NCBI RefSeq assembly: GCF_000769655.1
Contig: NZ_CP008887.1
Span: 186,001 to 250,000, forward strand
Direction: 5' to 3'
DNA: 64,000 nt
From: Thermococcus eurythermalis
GTDB taxonomy: Archaea; Methanobacteriota_B; Thermococci; Thermococcales; Thermococcaceae
Shown in pieces: positions 1-9,100 of the stretch (position 1 is its first letter; each line of letters opens with the position of its first letter). Under the pieces are notes generated by a model. That model saw only the letters and a list, made by a program, of their open reading frames with translations, was not told where the DNA came from and made no database searches. The position numbers were made by a program, and so were the translations under genes.

Positions 1-457
1 CAGGACAAAGAAGGAGAGGTGGGTCAAAAAATATCGGCTTGAGCCGGATGAGTTCGTATGGCTGAGCAATATGGAGGAAGAAACTGCAATCAGCCCCACA
101 AAGCTCCACGTGATTCAGGGCAAGATACTCCAGTTTCTGAACGGGAGCGGAGGAAAAGCAGTGGTGTATATGGAGGGGGTTGAATATCTGGTAATCTACA
201 ACGACTTTCCCCCAGTTGCAAAGTTCCTGTTCTCGGTCAAAGACTACGTTATTTCCCATAAATCGGTGCTTATCTCTTATATCCCCCATGGCATCCTGGA
301 TAAGTCACAAGAGAGCATTATTCTAAAAGAGTTCAAGGAAGCGGAGGAGGAAGAACTACTTAACGAAATCTCCCAAAAACTCCTAGTAACAATGGTGGAA
401 CAGAGGGAAAGTGCTAGTGTCGATGAACAAGAAAATGTCATGTCAAACAGTGAATGA
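1..457 (+). CDS. DUF835 family protein, 5' end cut off by window edge
   Basis: The frame is open from base 2 with no start codon before the internal ATG at 71, and the residues upstream of that ATG (RTKKERWVKKYRLEPDEF) align with the same part of the second DUF835 copy (EWVERAGIEPDEY). The real start therefore lies before the window. The visible 151 residues hold the DUF835 core, recognisable from VVYMEGVEYLVIYNDF against VVYIEGVEYMLFYSDF in the neighbour. DUF835 proteins are common and often tandem in Thermococcales, usually with an N-terminal membrane part; their biochemical role is unknown to me. The C-terminus is a charged, low-complexity tail. The next gene is a paralogue on the same strand, so this is a tandem duplication. 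Confidence 0.75.
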   Translation, partial: RTKKERWVKKYRLEPDEFVWLSNMEEETAISPTKLHVIQGKILQFLNGSGGKAVVYMEGVEYLVIYNDFPPVAKFLFSVKDYVISHKSVLISYIPHGILDKSQESIILKEFKEAEEEELLNEISQKLLVTMVEQRESASVDEQENVMSNSE

Positions 458-573
458 TGGCCCCAGCAGGGGTACTTTTGGAGCCGTACTGCAGTCTTGG
501 AGACGCGAACAAGCACCCGCCGTAGAGTAGAAAGGTTTTTTGGGGAGCGATGCAAAGTTTTAATGGTGGAACA

Positions 574-1555
574 GTGGAGCTAAACAACCTCTCGCCGTAT
601 CTTTCAGGGATAATGCTGATTCTCATAGGCCTCTATGGTATGGTTAGGTCGTACCAAGAGTGGAGACTGCATGACGAGCCAGCCAAACGGCTTGCCCTAG
701 TCCTAATGGTCTCATTCGCCCTGTTTGGGATCGTCGGAGGAGTTAGTATAATCATGCTTATCGCCATTGACCCCGAGTTCTGGGTCATTGAGGCAACTGC
801 AATCACTTCGGGGTATCTTCTCCTGGTGTATGCAACGCTGAGCATGCTCCCGTCTGAGAACAATCCAGAAAAAACCCAGGACAGGAGGAGCAGAGGAAAA
901 ACTCGAAAGACAGAGGGTAAAAAAGGTAAAACTTCCCCTCCCCTCTGCGGGGGTAGTGAAGTCCCGCAAAGACGCTGTATTACTCCTTAGGGCAATAGCA
1001 AACTATGCTGGCCGCCCCATCCTTGTCATTGGAAGGGAGCACCCCGATGAGTGGGTCGAAAGGGCGGGCATAGAACCCGACGAGTACATATGGCTTACAA
1101 GGGTTGAGCACAGAAAGGCCGTGAGTCCGAGCAGCCTGCATGTTCTCACAGGAAAAGTTGAGGCATTCCTAAAGGGTAAGCCGGGAGGTGTGGTCTACAT
1201 TGAGGGAGTTGAGTATATGCTCTTTTACTCCGACTTCAAAGCCGTTGCAAAGTTTTTGTTCACAATCCGGGACATGGCAATAATGGAGAATGCCCACATA
1301 ATCCTTCTAGTAGATGAAAACACGATGTCCCCAGAACAGACGGCAATACTAAAAAAAGAGTTCGAGGAAATAGACGTAGAAGATGCCCTCGAAAAGCTGA
1401 TGGGCCCTGCACTGTTTGGAGCTATTCCCAGCGAAAAACGGAGGGGCAACAATGCCAGCCCTGAAAGTCCCGAAGAAGGAAGCGGAGCCGGTGAAGAGAA
1501 AGCTGAAGAATCTGGGTCTCTACGACGGGAAGAGGAGACCGAGGAGAGAAAGTGA
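574..1555 (+). pseudogene. DUF835 membrane protein, one-base frameshift
   Basis: Two frames together make one DUF835 protein. The first frame encodes three hydrophobic segments (ending ...LLLVYATLSML). The second, readable in frame from about 872, encodes a charged linker and then the DUF835 core (VVYIEGVEYMLFYSDF). The switch point fits the A6 run at 869-874: removing one A gives a continuous reading of 327 codons including the stop. I chose GTG 574 because GGTGGA at 565-570 precedes it; ATG 550 is in frame and possible. The 3' end runs 104 nt into the trm5 coding region, giving a tail rich in Glu and Ser. Either the gene is really broken or the A-run is miscounted; translation could also restart at GTG 956 to yield only the soluble domain. 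Confidence 0.6.
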
Positions 1556-2471
1556 TTTCGTCCTTCTGCCTGTAGTTGAGGACGAGAGAATTTATTCCCT
1601 CGGCTACGAGGTTTTACCAATTGAGCTCCCCCTCAGGCCGGAGAGACAGATTTACAAGAACCTTGAGAGCGTCCTTGCGGAGAGGCTGAGCGAGGAGGAG
1701 CTGAGGCACCTCAGGCGCTACGACGTGGTTGGGGACATAGCGGTAATCCAGATACCGCCCGAGCTGGAGCACCGCGTTGACGACATCGTCTGGGGACTGA
1801 GAAAGGTTCACCCTTTTCTGAAGGTCGTCGCAAAGAAGGGCTTCCACGAGGGGGCCTTCAGGATAAGGGACTACTCGATAATCTGGGGCGAGAAAAGGCT
1901 TGAGACAGTCCACAGGGAGAACGGCGTCGAGATTAAGGTTGATTTGAGCAAGGCATTCTTCAACCCGCGGATGAAGGGAGAACGCTATCGGCTGGCCCAG
2001 CTGGTGAAAGACGGCGAGAGGATTTTAATTCCCTTCGCCGGAGTTCTGCCGTATGCCCTCGTGATAGCAAAGTATAGAAAGGTCAAGATAACTGCCGTCG
2101 AGCTGAACAGGGAAGCCTACGAACTCGGACTGGAGAACATAGAGCGCAACAGGAGGAGGCTGAAGGGAGAGATAGAGTTCATCTACGGCGATGCCTTCAA
2201 AGTCCTGCCGGAGCTCCCAAGCTACGACCGCGTGATAAGCCCAACGCCGAGGGGCGTTGATGCCCTAAGTTTAACGCTCTCAAAGGCCGAGCGCTGGCTT
2301 CACTACTACGACTTCGTCCATGAAAACGAGATTAAAGCCTTCAGGCGGAGAATACTTGAGGAATGCCAAAAGCTCGGAAGGGAGTGCTCGGTAATGGTGA
2401 AGAAGGTCAGCGACTTCAAGCCGCATGTGTTTAAGGTGTGTGCCAATGTTGAACTCATGCGAGGCCCTTAA
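1452..2471 (+). CDS. trm5: tRNA (guanine-37-N1)-methyltransferase, Trm5/Taw22 family
   Basis: A 339-residue class I SAM-dependent methyltransferase. Start ATG 1452 is chosen because GGAGGGGC (1439-1446) sits 5 nt upstream; in-frame codons further 5' are inside the DUF835 gene. The N-terminal half holds the D1 and linker domains of archaeal Trm5. The SAM loop is PFAGVLPYALVIA, and it is followed by the acidic AVELN that binds the ribose. The catalytic-loop position reads SPTPRG rather than NPP/NLP, and the HYYDF motif follows. Trm5 methylates N1 of G37 in tRNA; in Thermococcales the bifunctional Trm5a/Taw22 also methylates the wyosine intermediate imG2. The related transferase Taw2 is an alternative. 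Taw3 is encoded at 62461-63090, so wyosine synthesis is expected. Which Trm5 subtype this is remains inference. Confidence 0.75.
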   Translation: MPALKVPKKEAEPVKRKLKNLGLYDGKRRPRRESDFVLLPVVEDERIYSLGYEVLPIELPLRPERQIYKNLESVLAERLSEEELRHLRRYDVVGDIAVIQIPPELEHRVDDIVWGLRKVHPFLKVVAKKGFHEGAFRIRDYSIIWGEKRLETVHRENGVEIKVDLSKAFFNPRMKGERYRLAQLVKDGERILIPFAGVLPYALVIAKYRKVKITAVELNREAYELGLENIERNRRRLKGEIEFIYGDAFKVLPELPSYDRVISPTPRGVDALSLTLSKAERWLHYYDFVHENEIKAFRRRILEECQKLGRECSVMVKKVSDFKPHVFKVCANVELMRGP

Positions 2472-2600
2472 ACTTGATGTTGCACCACAATACGACTCCC
2501 TTATTCGGATTTCTTTTGTCCGGTTCTAAATGGGAAACCCAGGTTAGAACAAATTTATACTTGAAAAAAAAAGAAAAAAGACTTACTTATAGTAAAAGGA

Positions 2601-2613
2601 AAAACTTATAAAG
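2601..2613 (+). promoter_or_regulatory. Archaeal promoter (TATA box) of secreted-protein operon
   Basis: The sequence AAAACTTATAAAG contains a TATA-type box about 55 nt upstream of ATG 2663, predicting a transcript start near 2635. A strong ribosome binding site, GGAGGTGA, lies at 2651-2658. The 2472-2600 stretch is AT-rich and otherwise unremarkable. Confidence 0.55.
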
Positions 2614-2662
2614 GTTAGCTGTACAACTGATATTGCAAAAACCTAATGATGGAGGTGACCTC

Positions 2663-3919
2663 ATGCGGTGGAAACCACTCCTCGCAGTCCTGTTGGGACT
2701 GCTGATGGTCGGAGTAACGGCAGGAAGTGCGATGGCAGTGGAAATCAACAATGATTCGAAGCACTTAAGCGGGATAGTATTAGTTCTGAAGGGGAGGTAC
2801 TATCCCCATTCATGGAAGGGGAACTACACAAAGTCATCACCTGCCCAAACAGTTGCTAGGTTCAACATGCGGACTCATGAATTAACAGCAATCTTTATGT
2901 ACGAACAAACTATGGAGCCCACCAGGTACAAGGTTAGAATACTAAAATCACATCTGTTCAATGGATACGCATTGCTACCCATAGGTAGTAGCCAAAAACA
3001 CAACAACATTCATCTTCTTGAGATTATAGTATATGACAACGGAACGATACAGATTTTTGCTAAAGACCATAAGGGCAACCTAATAGCCCTCAGTGGATAT
3101 AGCCGCAGCTTAATAAGGGGACTGCATCTATCACAGTTCCCATCTGAAGATATTCCAGACAATTTGTGGATAATGTCCGTAACACCTATCATTAATGGAA
3201 CAACAAAAATAGTAAAAGTTCCAACAGATTATAGTACAATGGCGACACGCTCAACTTCTGTCTCTAAAGTTATAGAATATCAATATACCGCAAAAGCCGC
3301 ACATTGGAACGTTACATTTTACATAACATTCAAACTATACATGTATGGACCAACGTCGCTAGATAATTATGGCAAATACCGTGTTTCAGTGTCTGTCTTG
3401 GACAAAGGGGTATACTATAACAAAAAACATGTACATCACAATGGAGTTCCCCTCTCGATTGGGAATATAAAGCCTATTGAAATTGGGTTTATAGTTCCAA
3501 ACGATGACAACATCAAAGACAGGATTATATCAACACAGTTTTCATATCATTCACCTTCAGATATTTTATCAAAATTAGCAGTAGGATGGGACCTCCTAGT
3601 GGGGGGGTTCAATCCAATAACTGTTGTTGACACCTTTTTCAACATAAAACCAGATGTCAAACTAGATCTTAGGCACACAGATGAACCTCCCAATGCAATT
3701 CATGTAAAGTTCGAGAATGTACCGTTATGGTCTCCCGAAGACTACGTGGAAGGTTTATTCGAGGTTGACCATTCATCAGGCGTAGGCAGTGGAACTATTA
3801 CCACGTTTTTTGCAGTTCCACTCTATTACAAACAGGGCAAATTCCACTATATAGAGACTATCAAAGACAAACTCAAAATAACCGCTGAGCATCTAGACAG
3901 TAAAACTGCTCGAAGGTGA
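2663..3919 (+). CDS. Secreted protein of unknown function
   Basis: A 418-residue protein starting at ATG 2663, 4 nt after GGAGGTGA. The N-terminus is a clear signal peptide (MRWKPLLAVLLGLLMVGV, then a small-residue cleavage region ending SAMA). The mature part is rich in Tyr, Thr, Ser and Asn with N-glycosylation sequons and no other hydrophobic segment, so it should be released or loosely held outside the cell. I recognise no domain. Base composition is much more AT-rich than the flanking trm5 and rfcL genes and codon choice differs, which suggests a horizontally acquired or fast-evolving gene. Its TGA overlaps the start region of the following gene, so the two form an operon. Confidence 0.7.
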   Translation: MRWKPLLAVLLGLLMVGVTAGSAMAVEINNDSKHLSGIVLVLKGRYYPHSWKGNYTKSSPAQTVARFNMRTHELTAIFMYEQTMEPTRYKVRILKSHLFNGYALLPIGSSQKHNNIHLLEIIVYDNGTIQIFAKDHKGNLIALSGYSRSLIRGLHLSQFPSEDIPDNLWIMSVTPIINGTTKIVKVPTDYSTMATRSTSVSKVIEYQYTAKAAHWNVTFYITFKLYMYGPTSLDNYGKYRVSVSVLDKGVYYNKKHVHHNGVPLSIGNIKPIEIGFIVPNDDNIKDRIISTQFSYHSPSDILSKLAVGWDLLVGGFNPITVVDTFFNIKPDVKLDLRHTDEPPNAIHVKFENVPLWSPEDYVEGLFEVDHSSGVGSGTITTFFAVPLYYKQGKFHYIETIKDKLKITAEHLDSKTARR

Positions 3920-3924
3920 TGAAC

Positions 3925-4554
3925 ATGCCAAGCAGGTGTTCACTAGCAATCTCCCTCCTTCTCATTTTTCTCGTTGGTACCAACGTCTGGACATATGCAT
4001 ATTACAAAGAGACCGTCAGAGAAGCACAGAAAAATGGCGACATACACACAGCCGTACTGCTCACAGGTACGTATCTCCATGATACACGCTCCCACTCGGA
4101 GGCCGCTCTCAGCGCCCTTTCACAGGGAAACTTTGACATCTTTAACTTCACGATGGGTGAACTCCACAGCGACTTTGTGAACCTTGGGTTTTCATTGGAC
4201 CTAATAGCGGAACTCGTATTCCCCGAAGAATATCCTGATAACACAACGGTGGTCAGCATGACCGAAACGGGGTCGTGTGCTGACTTTGTAAATAAAGCGC
4301 GGGATGCTGTCTTATCCGGCCAAGGGAACCTCTCTGCCGTTAGAGAAGGCCTTATACTAATCCACGATTTTGCCAACCAATGGATAACCGGCGATGCTAA
4401 TTCCCATGCCCTTAAAAATAACTCCACGCACGTTCATCATTTCGCTAACAGGTGGATCTTTTCTGGCTCCCTCGTTAGCAGAGCATTCCTTCAGGCAAAC
4501 GAGAGGCTTGAAGAGAAATGTGAGCTCCTCGCCCATAAAATTGATGGAGGTTGA
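3925..4554 (+). CDS. Membrane-anchored extracytoplasmic protein of unknown function
   Basis: A 209-residue protein with one N-terminal hydrophobic anchor (LAISLLLIFLVGTNVW) and a helical, acidic outer part. ATG 3925 is preferred because GGTGA at 3915-3919 then has normal spacing; ATG 3919, which overlaps the previous TGA, is possible. It is co-transcribed with the upstream secreted protein and shares its AT-rich composition. Two His-rich repeats (IHDFANQWI and VHHFANRWI) occur about 30 residues apart, an internal duplication. No family recognised. Joint export and operon structure suggest the two proteins work together at the cell surface, but nothing in the sequence says how. Confidence 0.6.
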   Translation: MPSRCSLAISLLLIFLVGTNVWTYAYYKETVREAQKNGDIHTAVLLTGTYLHDTRSHSEAALSALSQGNFDIFNFTMGELHSDFVNLGFSLDLIAELVFPEEYPDNTTVVSMTETGSCADFVNKARDAVLSGQGNLSAVREGLILIHDFANQWITGDANSHALKNNSTHVHHFANRWIFSGSLVSRAFLQANERLEEKCELLAHKIDGG

Positions 4555-4671
4555 TGATACCGATTACTCCAGATACGCCCTTAAGGAATCAAAACACAGA
4601 TAGCAGGGCGCACATTATTAGGGCAAGAAGCATAAAAACGATAAAAATCGGTAAAATACAAAATCAGAGCC

Positions 4672-6171
4672 TCACTTCTTCCCCAGGAAGTCGAACAGCG
4701 TCGCCTGCTTGCCCTTCTTCTTTTCAGGCTTCTTCTCCTTCTTCCCCACGGGCTCTATCTCCCTCTCGGCCTCCTCAAGCTCCTCTTCGGTGAGCTCTTC
4801 ACTTTCCTCGGACTCTTCAACTTCCTCCTCCGGTTCTTCAAGCTCCTCTGCTTCTTCTAACTCTTTCTCCCTTGCCTTTCTCAGGCCCTCACGGACCCTC
4901 TCCTCAAGTTCACCGCGCTCTTTGAGCCTCTTCTCGATGTTCATGGCCTTGCCCCATATTGTCTTGGCCTTCTCCGAGTCCCCAGCTATGAACTCAACTT
5001 CCTTGAGGTTAAGGTCGAGGTAAACAACGAAGTGCGCCGCAAGGTCTGGGTTGTTCTCGAATATGACGCGGAGGTAGTGGAGCGTCTCAAGGGCCTCAAG
5101 CTTGGCCATGTGCATTTCTTTCATTATTTTCTTGACTATCGAGTCCCTGAGGCCCCTCTCAGCCTTGCTCTCCGCCAGGAGCTTAATCGTCTTCGGCGGG
5201 TAAATCCTCACGAAGCCCTTCTTCTTGACGCCGGCGACGGCAACTCCGGCCGTCATCATGTCGGTGGCGTACTTCCAGAGCGAGTAGTTGCCTGTCCGCT
5301 TCGCCCTGCCAAGGTATATGTCGGCCCTGCTCAGGGCCTCGTAGGCCCTTGCTATGTCCCCTGGCTTGTAGTAGACGTAAGGCACGTTCTCGTCAATCCA
5401 GAGGAGGAGCTCGTCGGGAAACATGTCAACGCCGAGCGTCGCCATCTTTGCCCTCTTCGCGTTGTCGGTCGCGAAGACCTGAGCCAGAGCCTGGAAGACG
5501 CTCTTCTCGACGTCACGGTATGCGAGAACCTCGGCGGCGTCCTCGGCCCCGCCAGTGACCACTGTTTGAAGGTCGTTTATTGCCGCCCTCAGGTCGCCGT
5601 TCGCCCTCTTGGCTATCTCGTAGAGGATTTCCCTGGGAACAGTCTTGCCCTCGCGCTTGAGAATCCTCACGAGGGCCTTGATGATGTCCCTCTGGGTAAG
5701 GCGCTTGTATTCGACAATCTGAGCCTTGTTCCTTATCTCCTTGGGCACTTCCCAGTAGTGGTTGGCGCTCATGATTATCGGGTTCTTAGCCTTGTCGATG
5801 AGCTTCGCTATCTCGCGAGCACCGCTCGGCTCTATGTTGTCTGCCTCGTCAAGGAAGATGAGCTTCCTCCTCTTTCCGAGGATGTCCATAGTGTACGCCG
5901 CCTGGACGTAGCGCTCGACCTTCTCGTAGGTTCTCTCATCGCTCGCGTTCAGCTCGATGACCTCGAAGCCGTACTCGTTCGCTAAAGCATAGACGGTGGT
6001 CGTCTTGCCGACGCCTGGAGGTCCAGCGAGGATTAGCGCCTTCTTCTTCGGGGGGTTGCCGTGAAGCCAGGCCTCGACCCAGGCCCTCACCTGCTCTATT
6101 GCCTTCTCCTGGTTCACTATCTCGCTCAGCTTCCTCGGGCGGTATTTCTCAACCCAGGGAACCTCGGTCAT
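4672..6171 (-). CDS. rfcL: Replication factor C large subunit (clamp loader)
   Basis: A 499-residue AAA+ ATPase that loads the PCNA sliding clamp together with RFC-S. It has Walker [10 protein letters not shown], Walker B FLDEADN, a sensor-1 region, the RFC collar domain, and a very acidic Glu-rich linker. It ends in a PIP-box motif ([11 protein letters not shown]) for docking on PCNA. I chose ATG 6171 ([12 protein letters not shown]), the usual Thermococcales N-terminus; a GTG three codons earlier overlaps the rfcS stop. It follows rfcS directly on the same strand, so the two subunits are co-transcribed. Intein-free, unlike rfcS. Its reverse strand carries a 317-codon open frame that is only a codon-bias shadow. 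Confidence 0.97.
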   Translation of the reverse strand: MTEVPWVEKYRPRKLSEIVNQEKAIEQVRAWVEAWLHGNPPKKKALILAGPPGVGKTTTVYALANEYGFEVIELNASDERTYEKVERYVQAAYTMDILGKRRKLIFLDEADNIEPSGAREIAKLIDKAKNPIIMSANHYWEVPKEIRNKAQIVEYKRLTQRDIIKALVRILKREGKTVPREILYEIAKRANGDLRAAINDLQTVVTGGAEDAAEVLAYRDVEKSVFQALAQVFATDNAKRAKMATLGVDMFPDELLLWIDENVPYVYYKPGDIARAYEALSRADIYLGRAKRTGNYSLWKYATDMMTAGVAVAGVKKKGFVRIYPPKTIKLLAESKAERGLRDSIVKKIMKEMHMAKLEALETLHYLRVIFENNPDLAAHFVVYLDLNLKEVEFIAGDSEKAKTIWGKAMNIEKRLKERGELEERVREGLRKAREKELEEAEELEEPEEEVEESEESEELTEEELEEAEREIEPVGKKEKKPEKKKGKQATLFDFLGKK

Positions 6172-6176
6172 GGCAA

Positions 6177-9100
6177 TCACTTGCCCTTCTTGTCACCCAT
6201 AATCGTGAACTGAGCGAGTAAAGCTTCGAGCTGTATCATCTCGTTGGCGCCTTCAACCAGGCGGAAGTTGTACTCGCCTATCTTGTCTGCCAGAGCTACC
6301 TTCTTGTCCTCCGGAATCGGCAGGTTAAACACTTCCTTGTGCATCTGAATCAGCACGTCCTCACCGCTGAGGCCCTGCTTGAGGAGTATGTCCCTCAACT
6401 TGTCCCTCGCTTTCAGGAAGTTACCCTCCAACGCTAAGGTCATCATCTCGCGAACGTCCTCCGGGCGGGCTCTGCTGGCAACGAGGAAGACGTTCTCGTC
6501 GGTTATCTTCTTGTCCAGAGCGGCCGCCGCCTGGAGGACGTTGATGGCCCTCCTCAGGTCGCCTTCGGCAACGTAGAGAATCGCCTGAAGGCCCTCCTCT
6601 GTGAGCTCAAGCCCCTCCTGCTCGGCAATGTACCTTATACGCTTCGCTATGTCCTCGTCGCTGAGGGGCCTGAAGCGGAAAATTGCACACCTCGACTGTA
6701 TCGGCTCGATAATCTTGGAGGAGTAGTTGCAGTTGTGGCTGACGACGCCGTTGGATATGAAGCTGTGGTCTCTGGCGCAGGTAACGTCGTAGACGTCGAG
6801 GTAGCCGAGCTCCTCCTTCTTGATAATCCGCTCAACGACGTAGCCGTCGAGGGTTCTCTCGCGGAGGAACTCCTCAAAGGTCATGAAGTCCCTTGTTAGG
6901 CCAATTGGGACGCCCTTGAGTCTGTTCACAACAAAATCCCGCTTGACGCCGAGGACTTTGGCGGCATGAGCTGGATTTGTAGCTGTGGCGAGCTCCACGG
7001 CTTTTTCTGCAACCTGCGGGAGGACGAGTTCTTTGTACGCCAGCTTAATCCTGAGGTACTCTCCAACGAGCCTCGCATGGGAATCCTTGGCGTAGGCGTA
7101 GCCAACCCTCGTGAGGAAGAGGAGGTAGTTGGCGTCGTTGGGCGTAACGAGAAGGCGAACGATGAACTTTCCGTCCTTCGAGGGGGAAACCACGATCTTC
7201 GAATCAACCTCGAATTCCCTGAGGAGCTCGGCCAAGTCGTTGAAGAACTCAGTGGTCTTCTCAAGGCTCTCCCTCGTCGCGCGCATCTCAAGCTTTATCC
7301 CGTTGAAGTTGTAGCGGTTTCCGCTCGGCTTCGTTCCGTCGGCTCCAAAGAGGCCCCTGAGGAACTCCCTCTTGACGAAGAGGTTGCCCCTCTTTATCCA
7401 CTCTGGAACGGCGTAGCCCTTGGAGGTTTTGTTTCCAACCTCGACGTCCCAGAACCGCATGAGCGCGTGGAACGCTGAGCTGTCCACGTAGAGCATGTGG
7501 ATTCTGCCCTCGACCTTTCTTCCGCGTATTTCTGAGCTGGTCTCACGTTCTATTATCTCAGAGGGCTTTAAGCCGAGCCTTCTGAGGTCCTCGGCGAGGA
7601 GCTCAAGTTCCTCCCTGCTCGAGTTGAACCAAACCCTGACACCTCCCTTGGCAAGGTGGCCGTCGCCGAGGAGGAATCCAAGGACCCTCGCAAGGATTCC
7701 CGCTTTCTCGTCGTCGTAGCGGACGAGCCACTTCTCCCTGACCTCCCGCAGGATGTCGTAGGCGATTCCACTTATCTCACCGTTGAGGAGCTTTCTAACG
7801 GTGGAGTAGCTTATCCTTATTCCGAACTCCCCCTCAATGGCCTTCTTCACGTCCATCGCGTTTCTTAGAGGTTTGCCGTTGCGAACCTTCCTGACGAACT
7901 GCCTTTTGCCTTCAATCCTCCTTTCGACGTAGCCCTTTTCCTCAAGGCTCTGGAGGAGCTGGTTGAGCCTCACCCTTGAGAGGCCGGTCTTCTTCTGAAG
8001 CTCCGCCCGTGAAACCCAGTCCTCTGGAATCTGGGTGAGGATTTCAGCCTCCCTAACCGTCAGCCCGTTCTCCATCTCGGCCTTGAGCTCAAGAACCCTT
8101 GCGAGGATTTTCTCCTTATCCCTCGTCAGGAGCTCGCGGAACGTCTTTGCCTCGCCGAGAGGCTTCAGCCCGTGCTCGCGCTCGATTTCCTCAAGGAAGC
8201 GGTAGAACTCGTGGAGGTCTATTATCGGTCTCGGGTCTGGTTCGTATGGGGTGCCCTCAAGCGTCGGCCTGACGAGGACTTCCGAGCCTTCCCTTAGGTC
8301 GTAGGTCTGAACCCAGCCCGTAGGCGTTAGGAACATGTGGTCGCCAGTAGCTTCGATTATCCTACCACTTTCAAGGGTCAGCCTGAAGACGGGGTGGCCG
8401 ACTATCTTTGAGTTGAAAGCCACTGCTGCTATGACCGTATCCCTTCCCGCCCTGTTGCTCACCTCCCTGAGCAGGCCATTCTCGAAGTGCCTAAGGAAGT
8501 CCCGTATCTTAACTTCCCTTTCGTCGGGCGTGTAGATTTTCGTGTCTCCAGTGACACAGCTTAGGATAAAGCGGACGTTGTTGGAAAACATTTCCATCGT
8601 TCTTCTCAGGGCCTGCTGGGCGTCCTGGGTCAGAGCATCGGCCTCGTCGAGGAAGATTATCTTGAAGCTCGCACTGCCTATCGGCTTCGTCCTTGCAAAC
8701 TCCTTGACCTTCTCCCTAATCACGTTTATTCCGCGCTCGTCGGAGTTGTGAAGCAGAACCGGAATCTCGCCAGCGAAGAACATCTCGTTGCCCGGAACAC
8801 TGACGTCGTAGACGAAGTCGTTGTATTCAACGAGCTCGACCTTTTTGACAGTCAGGGCATGTAAATCCGTCTCGGCGAGCTTTCTCAGCGTTTCAAGGAT
8901 CCTCCTGCCCTTCTCGTCGAGTTTGTCCTCGTTAACCATTCCGATGACCTTTCTCAGGGCTGCCTTCCTGACGCGCTTCTTGCCTTCGTAGAGCTGGTGC
9001 CTGAGCTCGTAGCGCCAGTTACCCTCGATGGCGTTTTCTATCGCCGTGAGCATCTTAACTATCGGCTCAGCTGGGAGGGGCTCAGCCTTGCTCCACTTCA

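Noticed and set aside
5032-5985. 317-codon plus-strand open frame opposite rfcL
   Set aside because: Antisense shadow of a gene with clear AAA+ motifs, with no ribosome site or promoter.
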